Of a DNA stretch of 64,000 nt, positions 49,226 through 58,439 are shown in pieces. The DNA is from Caballeronia pedi (lineage in GTDB: Bacteria; Pseudomonadota; Gammaproteobacteria; Burkholderiales; Burkholderiaceae): NCBI RefSeq assembly GCF_001544915.2, contig NZ_FCOE02000008.1, positions 124,001-188,000 of the forward strand, in the 5' to 3' direction. The notes under the pieces are model-generated. The model saw nothing but the letters and a program-made list of their open reading frames with translations. It made no database searches and was not told the origin of the DNA. Position 1 is the first letter of the stretch. Each line of letters opens with the position of its first letter. The position numbers were made by a program, and so were the translations under genes.

Positions 49226-49651
49226 ATGCAGTGGAACCGGGACGACTATCGGCTGAGCACCGACATCGATGAATTCGACTTCGATGTCGTGCATCGTTAC
49301 CTGAGCGAAGTGGCGTACTGGTCGCCCGGCATCGCGCGCGAAAAGGTCGAGCGCGCCGCGCGTCATTCGCTCGCGTTCGGGCTCTTTCGCGGCAGCGCGC
49401 AGATCGGCTACGCGCGCATGATCACTGACACCACGACCTTCGCTTATCTCGCCGATGTCTTCGTGCTGCCCGAGCATCAGGGCGCGGGCCTCGGCAAGTG
49501 GATGATGCAATGCGTGATGACGCATCCCGATCTGCAAGGTTTGCGCCGCATGATGCTCGTCACGTCCGATGCGCACGGGCTTTATGCGCGCCATGGATTC
49601 GCCGCGAGCAGGCATCCCGAGCGCATCATGGAGAGGATCGCGAAGGGCTAG
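49226..49651 (+). CDS. GNAT family N-acetyltransferase
   Basis: A 141-aa acetyltransferase. The acetyl-CoA loop reads FVLPEHQGAGLGKWMMQCVM, the Q-x-x-G-x-G/A pattern of GNATs; downstream LYARHGFAASRHPERIMER is the typical C-terminal end. Substrate unknown. A GGAG site precedes the ATG. It lies 380 bp before the NRPS. A role in the NRPS pathway (for example acylating an amine) is possible but nothing shows it. Confidence 0.88.
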   Translation: MQWNRDDYRLSTDIDEFDFDVVHRYLSEVAYWSPGIAREKVERAARHSLAFGLFRGSAQIGYARMITDTTTFAYLADVFVLPEHQGAGLGKWMMQCVMTHPDLQGLRRMMLVTSDAHGLYARHGFAASRHPERIMERIAKG

Positions 49652-50031
49652 CCGCCTCTTGCGCTCCGCATGTTGCGGCGCGTTGTTTCGTATGAAAATT
49701 ACAAGAACGGAACAGCGCCGAACTTCGCGCCGGTCAGGGCGTCTTTCTTCATATTTTCAAATCTGCCCTAAAACAGGTGATCGGCGTCATGAGAATCCGT
49801 CGATTTCCTGCTGAATCCAGCAATCGCCTGCCAGTAGTTCATCCGACAACTCCGAGATAAAGCCCGAGCGCTGCGAACTCTCTTCATAGCGATGAACTTA
49901 TCGGCATTGGCAGCATCAGTAGTAATGCGAACTACCACCGACGATAGAAGAGGATTGCGCGGTCAATTTCATCGACTGCTTCGATACGTGTGGATGATTT
50001 GCTTAGTAGTTCAAAAATAATGAGGTAAATA
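49652..50031. other. A/T-richer gene-free region before the NRPS
   Basis: A 380-bp stretch with lower G+C than its neighbours, containing the NRPS promoter and the GAGG ribosome site just before its ATG. A small palindrome TTCAT/ATGAA with 4-bp spacer lies near 49883-49896. I find no convincing -35/-10, lux box or riboswitch. No credible ORF is present. Confidence 0.45.
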
Positions 50032-53000
50032 ATGAAATTTGACATCCTTTCACTTTCTCGCACTCAGTCCCGCGCCGCGGGGCCATCGGCTGAAGTTCAC
50101 AATCTGAGCGCGGTATTTCGTCTCACAGGCACCCCGGATGGCGAGCGCCTCACGCAGGCAGTCGCGCTGCTCGCACAACACTGCAAACCCTTGCGCTGGC
50201 GCATGGTGCATGGCGAGGACGGGCCGCGCTATCTGCTTCACGAGACAGCGCTCGCCGAACTCGAGATCATCGATATCGAGCACGCAGACGAAGTCAGTGC
50301 GACACCCATCATCGAAACCCTTTGCGCACAGCCGTTTCGCATGGACGCGGGCGCGCCCTGGTCCATCACGCTGCTTCTCGGCAAGACTCAAAGCTTTCTG
50401 GTGTTCGCCTGTCACGAGAGTTTGCTCGATCGCTTCTCGCTCGAACCTTTGTTCGCGGCGATTTCCCACGCATACAACCACGGCGCCTTGCCCGCCGATA
50501 TCAGCCTCGACCAGCAAGCCGTGCTGGACGCCGAGCATGCGTCGCTCGAACCGGAGCAGTGGCGTCGCGACCTCGCATTCTGGGTGCGCGAACTGGGCGA
50601 TGGCGCGTTCGCATGGCAGCCGCCTTCGATAGAAGGCGAAACGGGTGAATCGAGCTTCACCGTGCCACTCGGCAAGGCGCTTTCCGGCGAACTTCGGGAG
50701 CAGGCACGGGCGCTTGATCTGAGCATCGAGTTTTTGCTGCAAGCGGCGCTTCACGTAATGATGCAGAAGCTTGCGCGCCAATCCGTAGTCGTCACGGCGC
50801 ACCATCGACGTGGCCAGCGGCAGTCTCTTGGACAGATCGGCTACGACGAACGGGTGCGCTTCATTCGCAGCGACTTCGAGGAGGGCATGACACTGCGGCA
50901 GTTTCTGCTGCATGCCAGGTCCAGGTTCGCATTGGCCGACTATCACGCGAACATCCCCGCCGGCGATGTGCTCGACGAACTCAAGCGCGTGCATCAGGAG
51001 TACGACCGCGCCACGACCGTGCTCATCGAGCGCGAGTCCATGCCGTATGGCGCACTTCGTCTGGACGGCCACGCAAGCACGTTCCTCGCGCGCTTCTGCC
51101 GCAGGCCTGAGCGCGAGGACACGGCCATCTACATGCGCATGGACGACGCAATCTCGTTCGACGTGACCGTGCGTCATCACGAATCCGCGCACGGGCTCGC
51201 CCTTGCGCTCGAGCATTATGTGGCGCTGCTGGCGACGCTCGCGGCACAACTCGACACACCCGTCTCTCAGCTCGACTTCGATACCCCCGGACTGGCTTCG
51301 CGCCGGCGGGAATGGTCGCACGGCGCGGCGCTCGCCATCCCGCCGCGCGACGTGCTCGCGCAGTTCGACGACATCGCGCGCCGACACGCCGACACGCTTG
51401 CCGTGAGCGGCCTCGATGCGTGCTTCACTTATTCGGAAGTCGCTCGCGGGGCCGCGCGAATTGCCGATGCCCTGACGCCGCATGTCACAGCGGACGCGCT
51501 GGTCGGCATTTGCGTTGCGCGCGGCGCGCGCATCGTGCCTGCAATCTTCGGTGTACTGGCGGCGAACGCAGGCTATGTGCCGCTCGACCCGCTCATGCCC
51601 GAGGAGCGCCTGCGCTTCATGGCGGCCGATGCGAAGCTCGCCGCTGTCATCACCGACGCCGCCAGCGAGGCCCGCGTGCGCGACACGTTCGAATGCCCGG
51701 TGCTTCGCATCGAAGACATGCTCGCGCCGGCAGAGCCCGGCACGGCTGTCACTGCGCTATGCCGCGACGCCGATCCGAGACACGCTGCGTACGTCATCTA
51801 CACGTCCGGCACCACGGGCCAGCCGAAGGGCGTCGTGATCGAGCGCGGCATGCTCGCACACATGATCGCATCGCTCGAGGGGCGTTATGACCGTGGGCCG
51901 GGGGCGCACTGGCTGCAATTCGCGTCGGTCAATTTCGATGCGAGCGTGCTGGAGATCTTCAACCCGCTCACGCACGGCGGACATCTGATCGTCGCGCCCG
52001 ATACGGTTCGGGCAGACCCGTCCGCGATGTTCCAGTTTCTCGCCGACGAGCGCATCACGCATGCGTTTCTTCCGCCCGCGGTGCTGCGCCTGCTGCCGCG
52101 CCGCCCGCTACCGGCTCTGAAGACGATTCTCTGCGGCGGCGAAGCCAGCGACGACGACACCGTCCGGTTCTGGTCCGCCGTGGTGCGACTCTCGAACATC
52201 TATGGTCCGACCGAGGCCACCGTGCTCGCGACGGAAAACACGTTCGGCGGGCGCAAGCTCGCGAATGAATTGGGACGCCCGCTGCCGGGCTACGCCATTC
52301 ATCTGCTCGACGCGCAGGGGCGCGGCGTGCCGCTCGGCGGCATCGGGGAGATTTGCATCGGCGGGCCATCGGTCGCGCGGGGCTATCTGCGGCGCCCGGA
52401 GTTAACGGCGCAGAAGTTCATCGACGACGCCGACGGCTCCGGACGCATCTATCGCTCCGGCGATCTCGGCCGCTTTCTGCCAAACGGCGATATCGAATTT
52501 CTCGGCCGCAACGATTTCCAGGTGAAGGTACGCGGCTATCGCATCGAAATCTCCGAGGTCGAGCATGTCATCGCGGCTCAATCCGAAGTGAACGCAGTCT
52601 GCATCGGCACGTGCGCCCATCAGGGAAATATCGCGCTCGTCGCGTGGTACGGCGCGAGCGGACTGGCCCCCACGGAATTGCGGCGACGCCTCGAAACGCG
52701 TCTGCCGTCGTACATGGTTCCGGCGTTTCTGGTTCCCGTCGATGCCTGGCCGCTCAATCTGAATGGCAAGGTGGACCGCACGCGGTTGCCGGCACCCAAC
52801 GCATCGTCAGCGCACGCGGCCGGGCGCGACTTCGATACGCTCGAGCGCGCGGTTCAGACAGCGTGGGCCGTCACCCTGGATGTGCCCGTCGAATCCATCG
52901 ACGAACGCAGCCATTTTCTCGATGCGGGCGGGCATTCCCTGCTCGCCACGCTGGCGTGCAAACGCATCGGTGAAGCGCTCGGCGCGAACGTGAAGCCCGG

Positions 53001-56000
53001 ACTTCTGCTCGCGCATCCAGCGTTCGACGCGTTCTGCCGTGTGCTTCGCGAAGGGCTCGACGACCACGACGCATTGCCGCCTCTTATCCCCGATGTCGAA
53101 GCGCAAAGCGGAGTGCCGGTCATGAGCGGCATCGCCCAGGCAATCGTTCACCGAGCCCGCCATGCCCCCGCGGACAACGCGTACAACATCGTCGTGCGTG
53201 CCGATTTCAGCCGCGAAGTGAATCCCCTTGCGCTGCACGCGGCGCTCACGCGGCTATTCGCGCGCGATCCGCTGTTCCGCGCACGCGTGGCGGATATCGA
53301 CGGCGGCGTTCGGCTGATGCCGGCCGCCGCTGGGAACGTGCCGATCCCGCTCGAAAGCGCGACCGCGGAAAGCATCGATGCGCAACTCGACGCCTGCCTC
53401 GCCTCACCCATTCGGCTAGCGGAAGGGCCGGCCTGGCATGCGCGCATGCTGCTCGACGTCGAAAGCGGCGTGAGCACGATGCTCTTCACCATCCATCACG
53501 CTCTGTTCGACGGCTGGTCGCTGAAGTTGCTTCTCGAGGAACTTGCGGCGCTCTACGAAGGGAAGCCGCTCGATGATCGCGCGCTGAACTGGTTCGATTA
53601 CTGCGCGTGGATGTCGCGCATACGGGACTCGCAGCCGGTTGCCCGCGCCCGGGCTTACTGGTCGGACAAGCTCGCGGGCGTGCCACTGCGCGTCGACTTG
53701 CCGTTCGACGCCAGCACGCGTGCGCGGGACGCCAATCGCGCGTTGACGATACAACTGACGCGTGAGCAGACCGACAAGCTGCGACGTATCGCGCAGGCGC
53801 GCAACACGACGCTCTCGCCGGTGCTCTTTGCACTGCACCTGATGTGGCTGTGGCGTCTGACCGATCAAACCACGCTCGCGAGCGGCTACCCGCAGGCCGG
53901 ACGCGACGTTCCCGGCAGCGAGTCGCTATACGGCATGCTGGTGTCCATGGCCGTCATGACCATGCACATCGATCCGCGCGAGCCCTTTGGAGATCTTGTC
54001 TCGGCCGTGCAGGCGCAGATGCTCGCGGATCGCGACCATCTGCTGGCTACGCCGTACGAGGCGGGTGTCGCGGACATCGGTGCGGTCAACACGCTTTTCA
54101 GTCTGCAAAGCGGAATCGATCTGAACGGACGCATCGGCGAGGGCACCGTCACCGTCGAAGAGTTGCCTTCACGTACTTCCAAAGCCGATATCTCCGCGAT
54201 CTTTTATACGAATCCGCAGGGCGGAATCGACGGCCGCCTGGAATTCGATGGATCGCTCATCGAGCCGCAAACGGCCGAACGCATGACCGAAGTGCTCGCG
54301 ACGCTGATCGACGCCGCAGCAAACGAACCCGACGCACTAGTCGGCGAACTGTCCTGGCTGAGCGAACAGCAGCGCGCGCTCGTATGTGGCTTTTCGCACG
54401 GTGGACCGGCGAACGAAGCGCCGACTTCGATACCGGCGCGGTTCGCATCGGTCGTCGCGCGCTTCGGCAAGCACATTGCCATCAGGTTCAACGATGAAAC
54501 CCTGCACTATGACGAACTCGACGCGCTCAGCGACCGGATCGCGCAGCAACTGCTTGCACGCCTTCCGGCGGGGTCATGCGTCGGTCTTTCCATGGCGAAA
54601 GGGCCACTTCTGGTCGCCGCAATCATCGGCGTACTCAAAGCAGGCTGCGCCTACGTTCCACTCGATCCTTCCTATCCAGCCGAGCGGCTGCGGCACTTCG
54701 CTGCGAACTGCTCGCTGACTGCATGCATCGCGGATGCGCAAGGTCGCGCAGGACTCGCCGCCGCGGATCTCGCGCATCTGCACTGTGTCGATGCCGACGA
54801 ACTCGCGCGTGATCGATCAGCCATGCCGCGCGCACTGCCGACGGTCGCGCCCGAGGCGCTCGCTTATGTCATTCACACTTCCGGCTCCACGGGCAAGCCC
54901 AAGGGCGTGCTGATCGAGCATCACAGCGTGGTGCGGATGATCGATGGCGCCGCGCCGCTTCTCGAATATGGCCCCGAATGCATCAGCACACTCGTCGCGT
55001 CGACAAATTTCGATGCGAGCGTGCTGGAGATCTTCATCGCCCTGCTCCACGGCGGCACGTTGGTCATCGCAACGGAAGACGCTCGACGCGATCCCGACAT
55101 GCTGCATCGCTTGGTCGAACGTGAACGCGTCACGCACGCCATTCTTGCCCCCGTGCTGCTGCAGGGCTTGCCGAAGCGGCCACTTCCCGACCTTCGGATG
55201 CTCGCGTTCGGCGGCGATACGCTTGACGAAACCGCCGCGCGCTGGTGGGCGGCACATACGCGCCTGCTTTCACTCTACGGCCCAACCGAAGCGACCGTCA
55301 TGGCGACCGGTGGCCAGATCGAGCCGCACGGCCGCATTCGCGTGCTCGGCAAGCCCTTGCCAGGCTACGAGGTGTATGTTCTGAACGCACAGGACCAGCT
55401 TACGCCGCCTGGTTGCGTGGGCGAAATCTGCATCGGCGGCGAAAATCTCGCGCGCGGCTATCAGAACGAGGCCGCCCTCACCATGAGCCGCTTCGTGCCA
55501 GATCCCGTCGCCGGCAAGCCTTACGCGCGCATGTATCGGACGGGCGATCTGGGCCGCTATCTGGCGGACGGGACGATCGAGTATTTTGGCCGCAACGATG
55601 CACAGATCAAACTGCGAGGCTTTCGCATCGAACTAGGCGAAATCGAGAGCCAGCTGGCGAGCGTGCCTGGCGTCGAATGCGCCGCGTGCGCGGTTCACGG
55701 CGAGGGCGAGCAGCGCTACATCGCGGCGTACTATGTGGCGCGGCCCGGGGCGCGAATCGATGAAGAGATGCTGCGCCGGCAGATCGCGGCGACATTGCCA
55801 AATTACATGGCGCCCGCGCGTTACATAGCGCTGACGGACTTGCCGCTTTCGGGCTCGGGCAAGATCGATCGAAAAGCGCTGCCGGCGCCGTCCGCGATGT
55901 CGAACGGCGAGCCGCCGCGAGCGGGCCTCGAAAGCGAGATCGCCGCTATCTGGTGCGCGCTGCTCAAGCTCGACCAGGTGAGCCGCGAAGACGATTTCTT

Positions 56001-57345
56001 CAGACTTGGCGGCAACTCGATACTCGCCATGCACATGCACGCGCGGGTTCGTGCCGAAACCGGTCTCGAGTTCGCGATGGCCGCTTTCTATCGCACACCG
56101 ACGATTGCCGGATTGACCGCGAACGACCGCGCGGACGATATCGATCGCGCTGTGGCCGATGCCGCCGCGCCGCTCGCCGTGATCGACACGACCCTGCCCG
56201 CGTGGCACGAGCGGAATGCGTCGGCCATCGACAGCGTGATACTGACCGGCGCAAGCGGATTCGTCGGCATTCATCTACTCGACGAGTTGAGCCGGCGAGT
56301 GGCGAAAGTGTTCTGTCTGCAACGCGCCGCCAGTCCAGCGGACGGACTCGCTCGCATCGCCAAAGAAGGACGGGCGGCGGGACTGACGATCGACTTCTCG
56401 CGTGTCGAAGTGATCGATGCCGACCTGAGTCACGCCGGACTTGGACTCGCCGCTGCCGAGTGGCAACGGCTCGCCGAGCAAGGGGATGCCATCCTGCACT
56501 GTGGCGCGCTCGTGCATCACCTGCATGGCTACGGCAGTCTCAAGGCGACAAATGTCGGCGCAACGGAAGCGCTGCTGCGGCTGTCGCTCTCCGTGCGCAA
56601 GAAACCTGTGTGCTTCGTCTCGACCATGTCCGTGCCGATGATGCTCAAGGATGCGCAACGTGTCGAGGAGCGTATCGATGCGGCGCGCCCGCTGTCCGAC
56701 AATGGCTATCTGCTGAGCAAGTGGGTGAGCGAGCAACGCGTGGCTGCGTACAGCCGCGCGTACGGTTTGCCCGCAACCGTCGCGCGCGTGGGCAATGTCA
56801 CGGGGCATAGCGAAAGCGGCTTCAGCAACTATGAGCACAATCACTTCTGGCTGTTCAATCAGGGCTGCGTGCAACTCGGCGCCTATCCGGCGACAGGGCA
56901 AACCGTCGAAATGACGCCGGTCGATGTGCTTGCCCGCGCCCTGTGCGCGCTCGCCTTGCATCCGCGTGAAGGTCTCTCGGTTGCGAATCTTCAGAACCCG
57001 GAAAGCATGGGGCAGCAGGAATGGTTCGAAGCACTCGGCAGATCGGGTCTCAGTGCGCGGCCGGAGGCGCCTGACGCGTGGAAGCAGCGGTTCGCCACGA
57101 TCGATTCGGCCAACGGGCTCGCGCTCCTGCGCGACTTCTATACGGGCGATCTGACCTGGCACGACATGCCTGTCGAGCAGATTGGCACTATTAGCCGCCT
57201 GGCGAGCGCCGACGTGAGTCTCAGCGTCGACTACTCGAGGCTGATCGGGGTTTATCTTCGCTACTTGCGCGCTGAAGGCTTCCTGAACGCCGATACGCGC
57301 GGGACGAAGGCGGCAACACTTGTAAAACGCGACTGCGCGCCTTGA
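50032..57345 (+). CDS. Two-module NRPS with reductase release (C-A-T-C-A-T-R)
   Basis: A 2437-aa synthetase. By residue: C1 ~20-430, A1 ~440-930, T1 with Ser969 in GGHSLL, C2 ~1025-1440, A2 ~1465-1945, T2 with Ser1996 in GGNSIL, R ~2065-2420. C1 reads CHESLLDRFS (127-136) in place of HHxxxDG, so the first His and the Gly are lost. C2 keeps HHALFDG (1155-1161). Both A domains keep the A3 loop (YTSGTTGQPKG 590-600; HTSGSTGKPKG 1615-1625). The R domain has TGASGFVG (2072-2079) and YLLSK (2226-2230), the SDR-type Tyr and Lys, so release is by NAD(P)H reduction to an aldehyde or alcohol. The likely product is a dipeptide aldehyde, which could cyclise to a dihydropyrazinone. No thioesterase, transporter or tailoring gene adjoins. 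The ATG has a GAGG site. Confidence 0.93.
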   Translation: MKFDILSLSRTQSRAAGPSAEVHNLSAVFRLTGTPDGERLTQAVALLAQHCKPLRWRMVHGEDGPRYLLHETALAELEIIDIEHADEVSATPIIETLCAQPFRMDAGAPWSITLLLGKTQSFLVFACHESLLDRFSLEPLFAAISHAYNHGALPADISLDQQAVLDAEHASLEPEQWRRDLAFWVRELGDGAFAWQPPSIEGETGESSFTVPLGKALSGELREQARALDLSIEFLLQAALHVMMQKLARQSVVVTAHHRRGQRQSLGQIGYDERVRFIRSDFEEGMTLRQFLLHARSRFALADYHANIPAGDVLDELKRVHQEYDRATTVLIERESMPYGALRLDGHASTFLARFCRRPEREDTAIYMRMDDAISFDVTVRHHESAHGLALALEHYVALLATLAAQLDTPVSQLDFDTPGLASRRREWSHGAALAIPPRDVLAQFDDIARRHADTLAVSGLDACFTYSEVARGAARIADALTPHVTADALVGICVARGARIVPAIFGVLAANAGYVPLDPLMPEERLRFMAADAKLAAVITDAASEARVRDTFECPVLRIEDMLAPAEPGTAVTALCRDADPRHAAYVIYTSGTTGQPKGVVIERGMLAHMIASLEGRYDRGPGAHWLQFASVNFDASVLEIFNPLTHGGHLIVAPDTVRADPSAMFQFLADERITHAFLPPAVLRLLPRRPLPALKTILCGGEASDDDTVRFWSAVVRLSNIYGPTEATVLATENTFGGRKLANELGRPLPGYAIHLLDAQGRGVPLGGIGEICIGGPSVARGYLRRPELTAQKFIDDADGSGRIYRSGDLGRFLPNGDIEFLGRNDFQVKVRGYRIEISEVEHVIAAQSEVNAVCIGTCAHQGNIALVAWYGASGLAPTELRRRLETRLPSYMVPAFLVPVDAWPLNLNGKVDRTRLPAPNASSAHAAGRDFDTLERAVQTAWAVTLDVPVESIDERSHFLDAGGHSLLATLACKRIGEALGANVKPGLLLAHPAFDAFCRVLREGLDDHDALPPLIPDVEAQSGVPVMSGIAQAIVHRARHAPADNAYNIVVRADFSREVNPLALHAALTRLFARDPLFRARVADIDGGVRLMPAAAGNVPIPLESATAESIDAQLDACLASPIRLAEGPAWHARMLLDVESGVSTMLFTIHHALFDGWSLKLLLEELAALYEGKPLDDRALNWFDYCAWMSRIRDSQPVARARAYWSDKLAGVPLRVDLPFDASTRARDANRALTIQLTREQTDKLRRIAQARNTTLSPVLFALHLMWLWRLTDQTTLASGYPQAGRDVPGSESLYGMLVSMAVMTMHIDPREPFGDLVSAVQAQMLADRDHLLATPYEAGVADIGAVNTLFSLQSGIDLNGRIGEGTVTVEELPSRTSKADISAIFYTNPQGGIDGRLEFDGSLIEPQTAERMTEVLATLIDAAANEPDALVGELSWLSEQQRALVCGFSHGGPANEAPTSIPARFASVVARFGKHIAIRFNDETLHYDELDALSDRIAQQLLARLPAGSCVGLSMAKGPLLVAAIIGVLKAGCAYVPLDPSYPAERLRHFAANCSLTACIADAQGRAGLAAADLAHLHCVDADELARDRSAMPRALPTVAPEALAYVIHTSGSTGKPKGVLIEHHSVVRMIDGAAPLLEYGPECISTLVASTNFDASVLEIFIALLHGGTLVIATEDARRDPDMLHRLVERERVTHAILAPVLLQGLPKRPLPDLRMLAFGGDTLDETAARWWAAHTRLLSLYGPTEATVMATGGQIEPHGRIRVLGKPLPGYEVYVLNAQDQLTPPGCVGEICIGGENLARGYQNEAALTMSRFVPDPVAGKPYARMYRTGDLGRYLADGTIEYFGRNDAQIKLRGFRIELGEIESQLASVPGVECAACAVHGEGEQRYIAAYYVARPGARIDEEMLRRQIAATLPNYMAPARYIALTDLPLSGSGKIDRKALPAPSAMSNGEPPRAGLESEIAAIWCALLKLDQVSREDDFFRLGGNSILAMHMHARVRAETGLEFAMAAFYRTPTIAGLTANDRADDIDRAVADAAAPLAVIDTTLPAWHERNASAIDSVILTGASGFVGIHLLDELSRRVAKVFCLQRAASPADGLARIAKEGRAAGLTIDFSRVEVIDADLSHAGLGLAAAEWQRLAEQGDAILHCGALVHHLHGYGSLKATNVGATEALLRLSLSVRKKPVCFVSTMSVPMMLKDAQRVEERIDAARPLSDNGYLLSKWVSEQRVAAYSRAYGLPATVARVGNVTGHSESGFSNYEHNHFWLFNQGCVQLGAYPATGQTVEMTPVDVLARALCALALHPREGLSVANLQNPESMGQQEWFEALGRSGLSARPEAPDAWKQRFATIDSANGLALLRDFYTGDLTWHDMPVEQIGTISRLASADVSLSVDYSRLIGVYLRYLRAEGFLNADTRGTKAATLVKRDCAP

Positions 57346-57378
57346 CGCAGGGTCGCTGGCGGCTGTCGCTGCGGGAAG

Positions 57379-57410
57379 CGCTGCGAGGGAGGTCCCTTGC
57401 AGCGTTTTTT
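57379..57410 (+). terminator. Rho-independent terminator after NRPS
   Basis: A 12-bp stem CGCTGCGAGGGA (57379-57390) / TCCCTTGCAGCG (57393-57404), with one G-T pair, is followed by TTTTTT. It ends the NRPS as a single-gene transcript, about 33 bp after the stop codon. Confidence 0.85.
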
Positions 57411-57455
57411 CCACGCTGCATTCGTTCCCGATGCCTCGAAAAAGCTCGATGACGC

Positions 57456-58394
57456 TTAGCCGCCCTTCACGCCCTGCGTGTTGACGTACAGCGAATAGAG
57501 CCCGTGGCTCGCCGCCATGAACAGCCGATTGCGATGCCGCCCGCCGAAGCACACATTCGCGCAACGCTCAGGCAAATCGATATGTCCAATCGCTTCGCCT
57601 TGCGGCGTGAACACGCGCACGCCGTCGAGTTCAGCGTCGCCCATGCCCCAGCCGCACCACAGGTTGCCGTGGATGTCGACGCGAAAGCCGTCGGGCGTGC
57701 CGGCCCCCGCATCGATCAGAAGACGCGGCTCGCCGAGCTTGCGGCCGCCGTCGAGCACGTCGAACGCGTAGATCGTGCGCGGCGTCGAGCGCGATTCCAC
57801 CACGTACAGCACCGACTCATCCGGCGAGAACGCGAGACCGTTCGGGCCGACGAAAGCGTCGATCATCATCGTGATCTCACCGCTCTGACCATCCACGCGA
57901 TACACGCACGGCTTGAGTTGCGCTTCGTTCTTCTCGCCTTCGTAGAAGCCATCGATGCCGAAGCTCGGGTCGGTGAACCAGATCGAGCCATCCGACTTCA
58001 CGACGACATCGTTCGGCGAATTGAGCGGCTTGCCATCGAAACGATCGGCGATGACGGTGATGGAGCCGTCGTACTCAGTGCGCGTCACGCGTCGCGTGAG
58101 ATGCTCACAGGTCACGAGACGCCCTTCGCGGTCGCGCGTGTTGCCGTTCGCATTGTTCGACGGCTTGCGAAACACGCCGACCTGGCCGCTCTCTTCGTCC
58201 CAGCGCAGGATGCGATTGTTCGGAATATCGCTCCACAGCAGATAGCGGCCATCGCCGAACCAGACCGGCCCTTCGGACCAGCGCGCGCCCTGATAAAGAC
58301 ATTCCACCGATGCCGCTGCGATGCGCAACGCGTTGAAACGCGGGTCCAGTACGCGCACGGCGGGATCGGGATAGCGGCGCTCGGTGTTCGTCAT
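57456..58394 (-). CDS. SMP-30/gluconolactonase/LRE-like protein
   Basis: A 312-aa six-bladed beta-propeller enzyme. Predicted metal ligands are Glu41 (in WSEGPVW), Asn185 (in VGPNGLAF) and Asp235 (in TPDGFRVD), with Asn128 (in NSPNDVV) near the site. Such enzymes hydrolyse sugar lactones (gluconolactone, xylonolactone). No signal peptide, so cytoplasmic. A GGAG site lies before the ATG at 58394. The ketoglutarate-semialdehyde dehydrogenase 1.7 kb away could belong to the same sugar-acid pathway. It converges on the NRPS terminator. Confidence 0.9.
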   Translation of the reverse strand: MTNTERRYPDPAVRVLDPRFNALRIAAASVECLYQGARWSEGPVWFGDGRYLLWSDIPNNRILRWDEESGQVGVFRKPSNNANGNTRDREGRLVTCEHLTRRVTRTEYDGSITVIADRFDGKPLNSPNDVVVKSDGSIWFTDPSFGIDGFYEGEKNEAQLKPCVYRVDGQSGEITMMIDAFVGPNGLAFSPDESVLYVVESRSTPRTIYAFDVLDGGRKLGEPRLLIDAGAGTPDGFRVDIHGNLWCGWGMGDAELDGVRVFTPQGEAIGHIDLPERCANVCFGGRHRNRLFMAASHGLYSLYVNTQGVKGG

Positions 58395-58439
58395 GCTTTT
58401 GTGTCTCCAAGGGAAAGAGCGTGCGCGTGGGCGTCCTGA

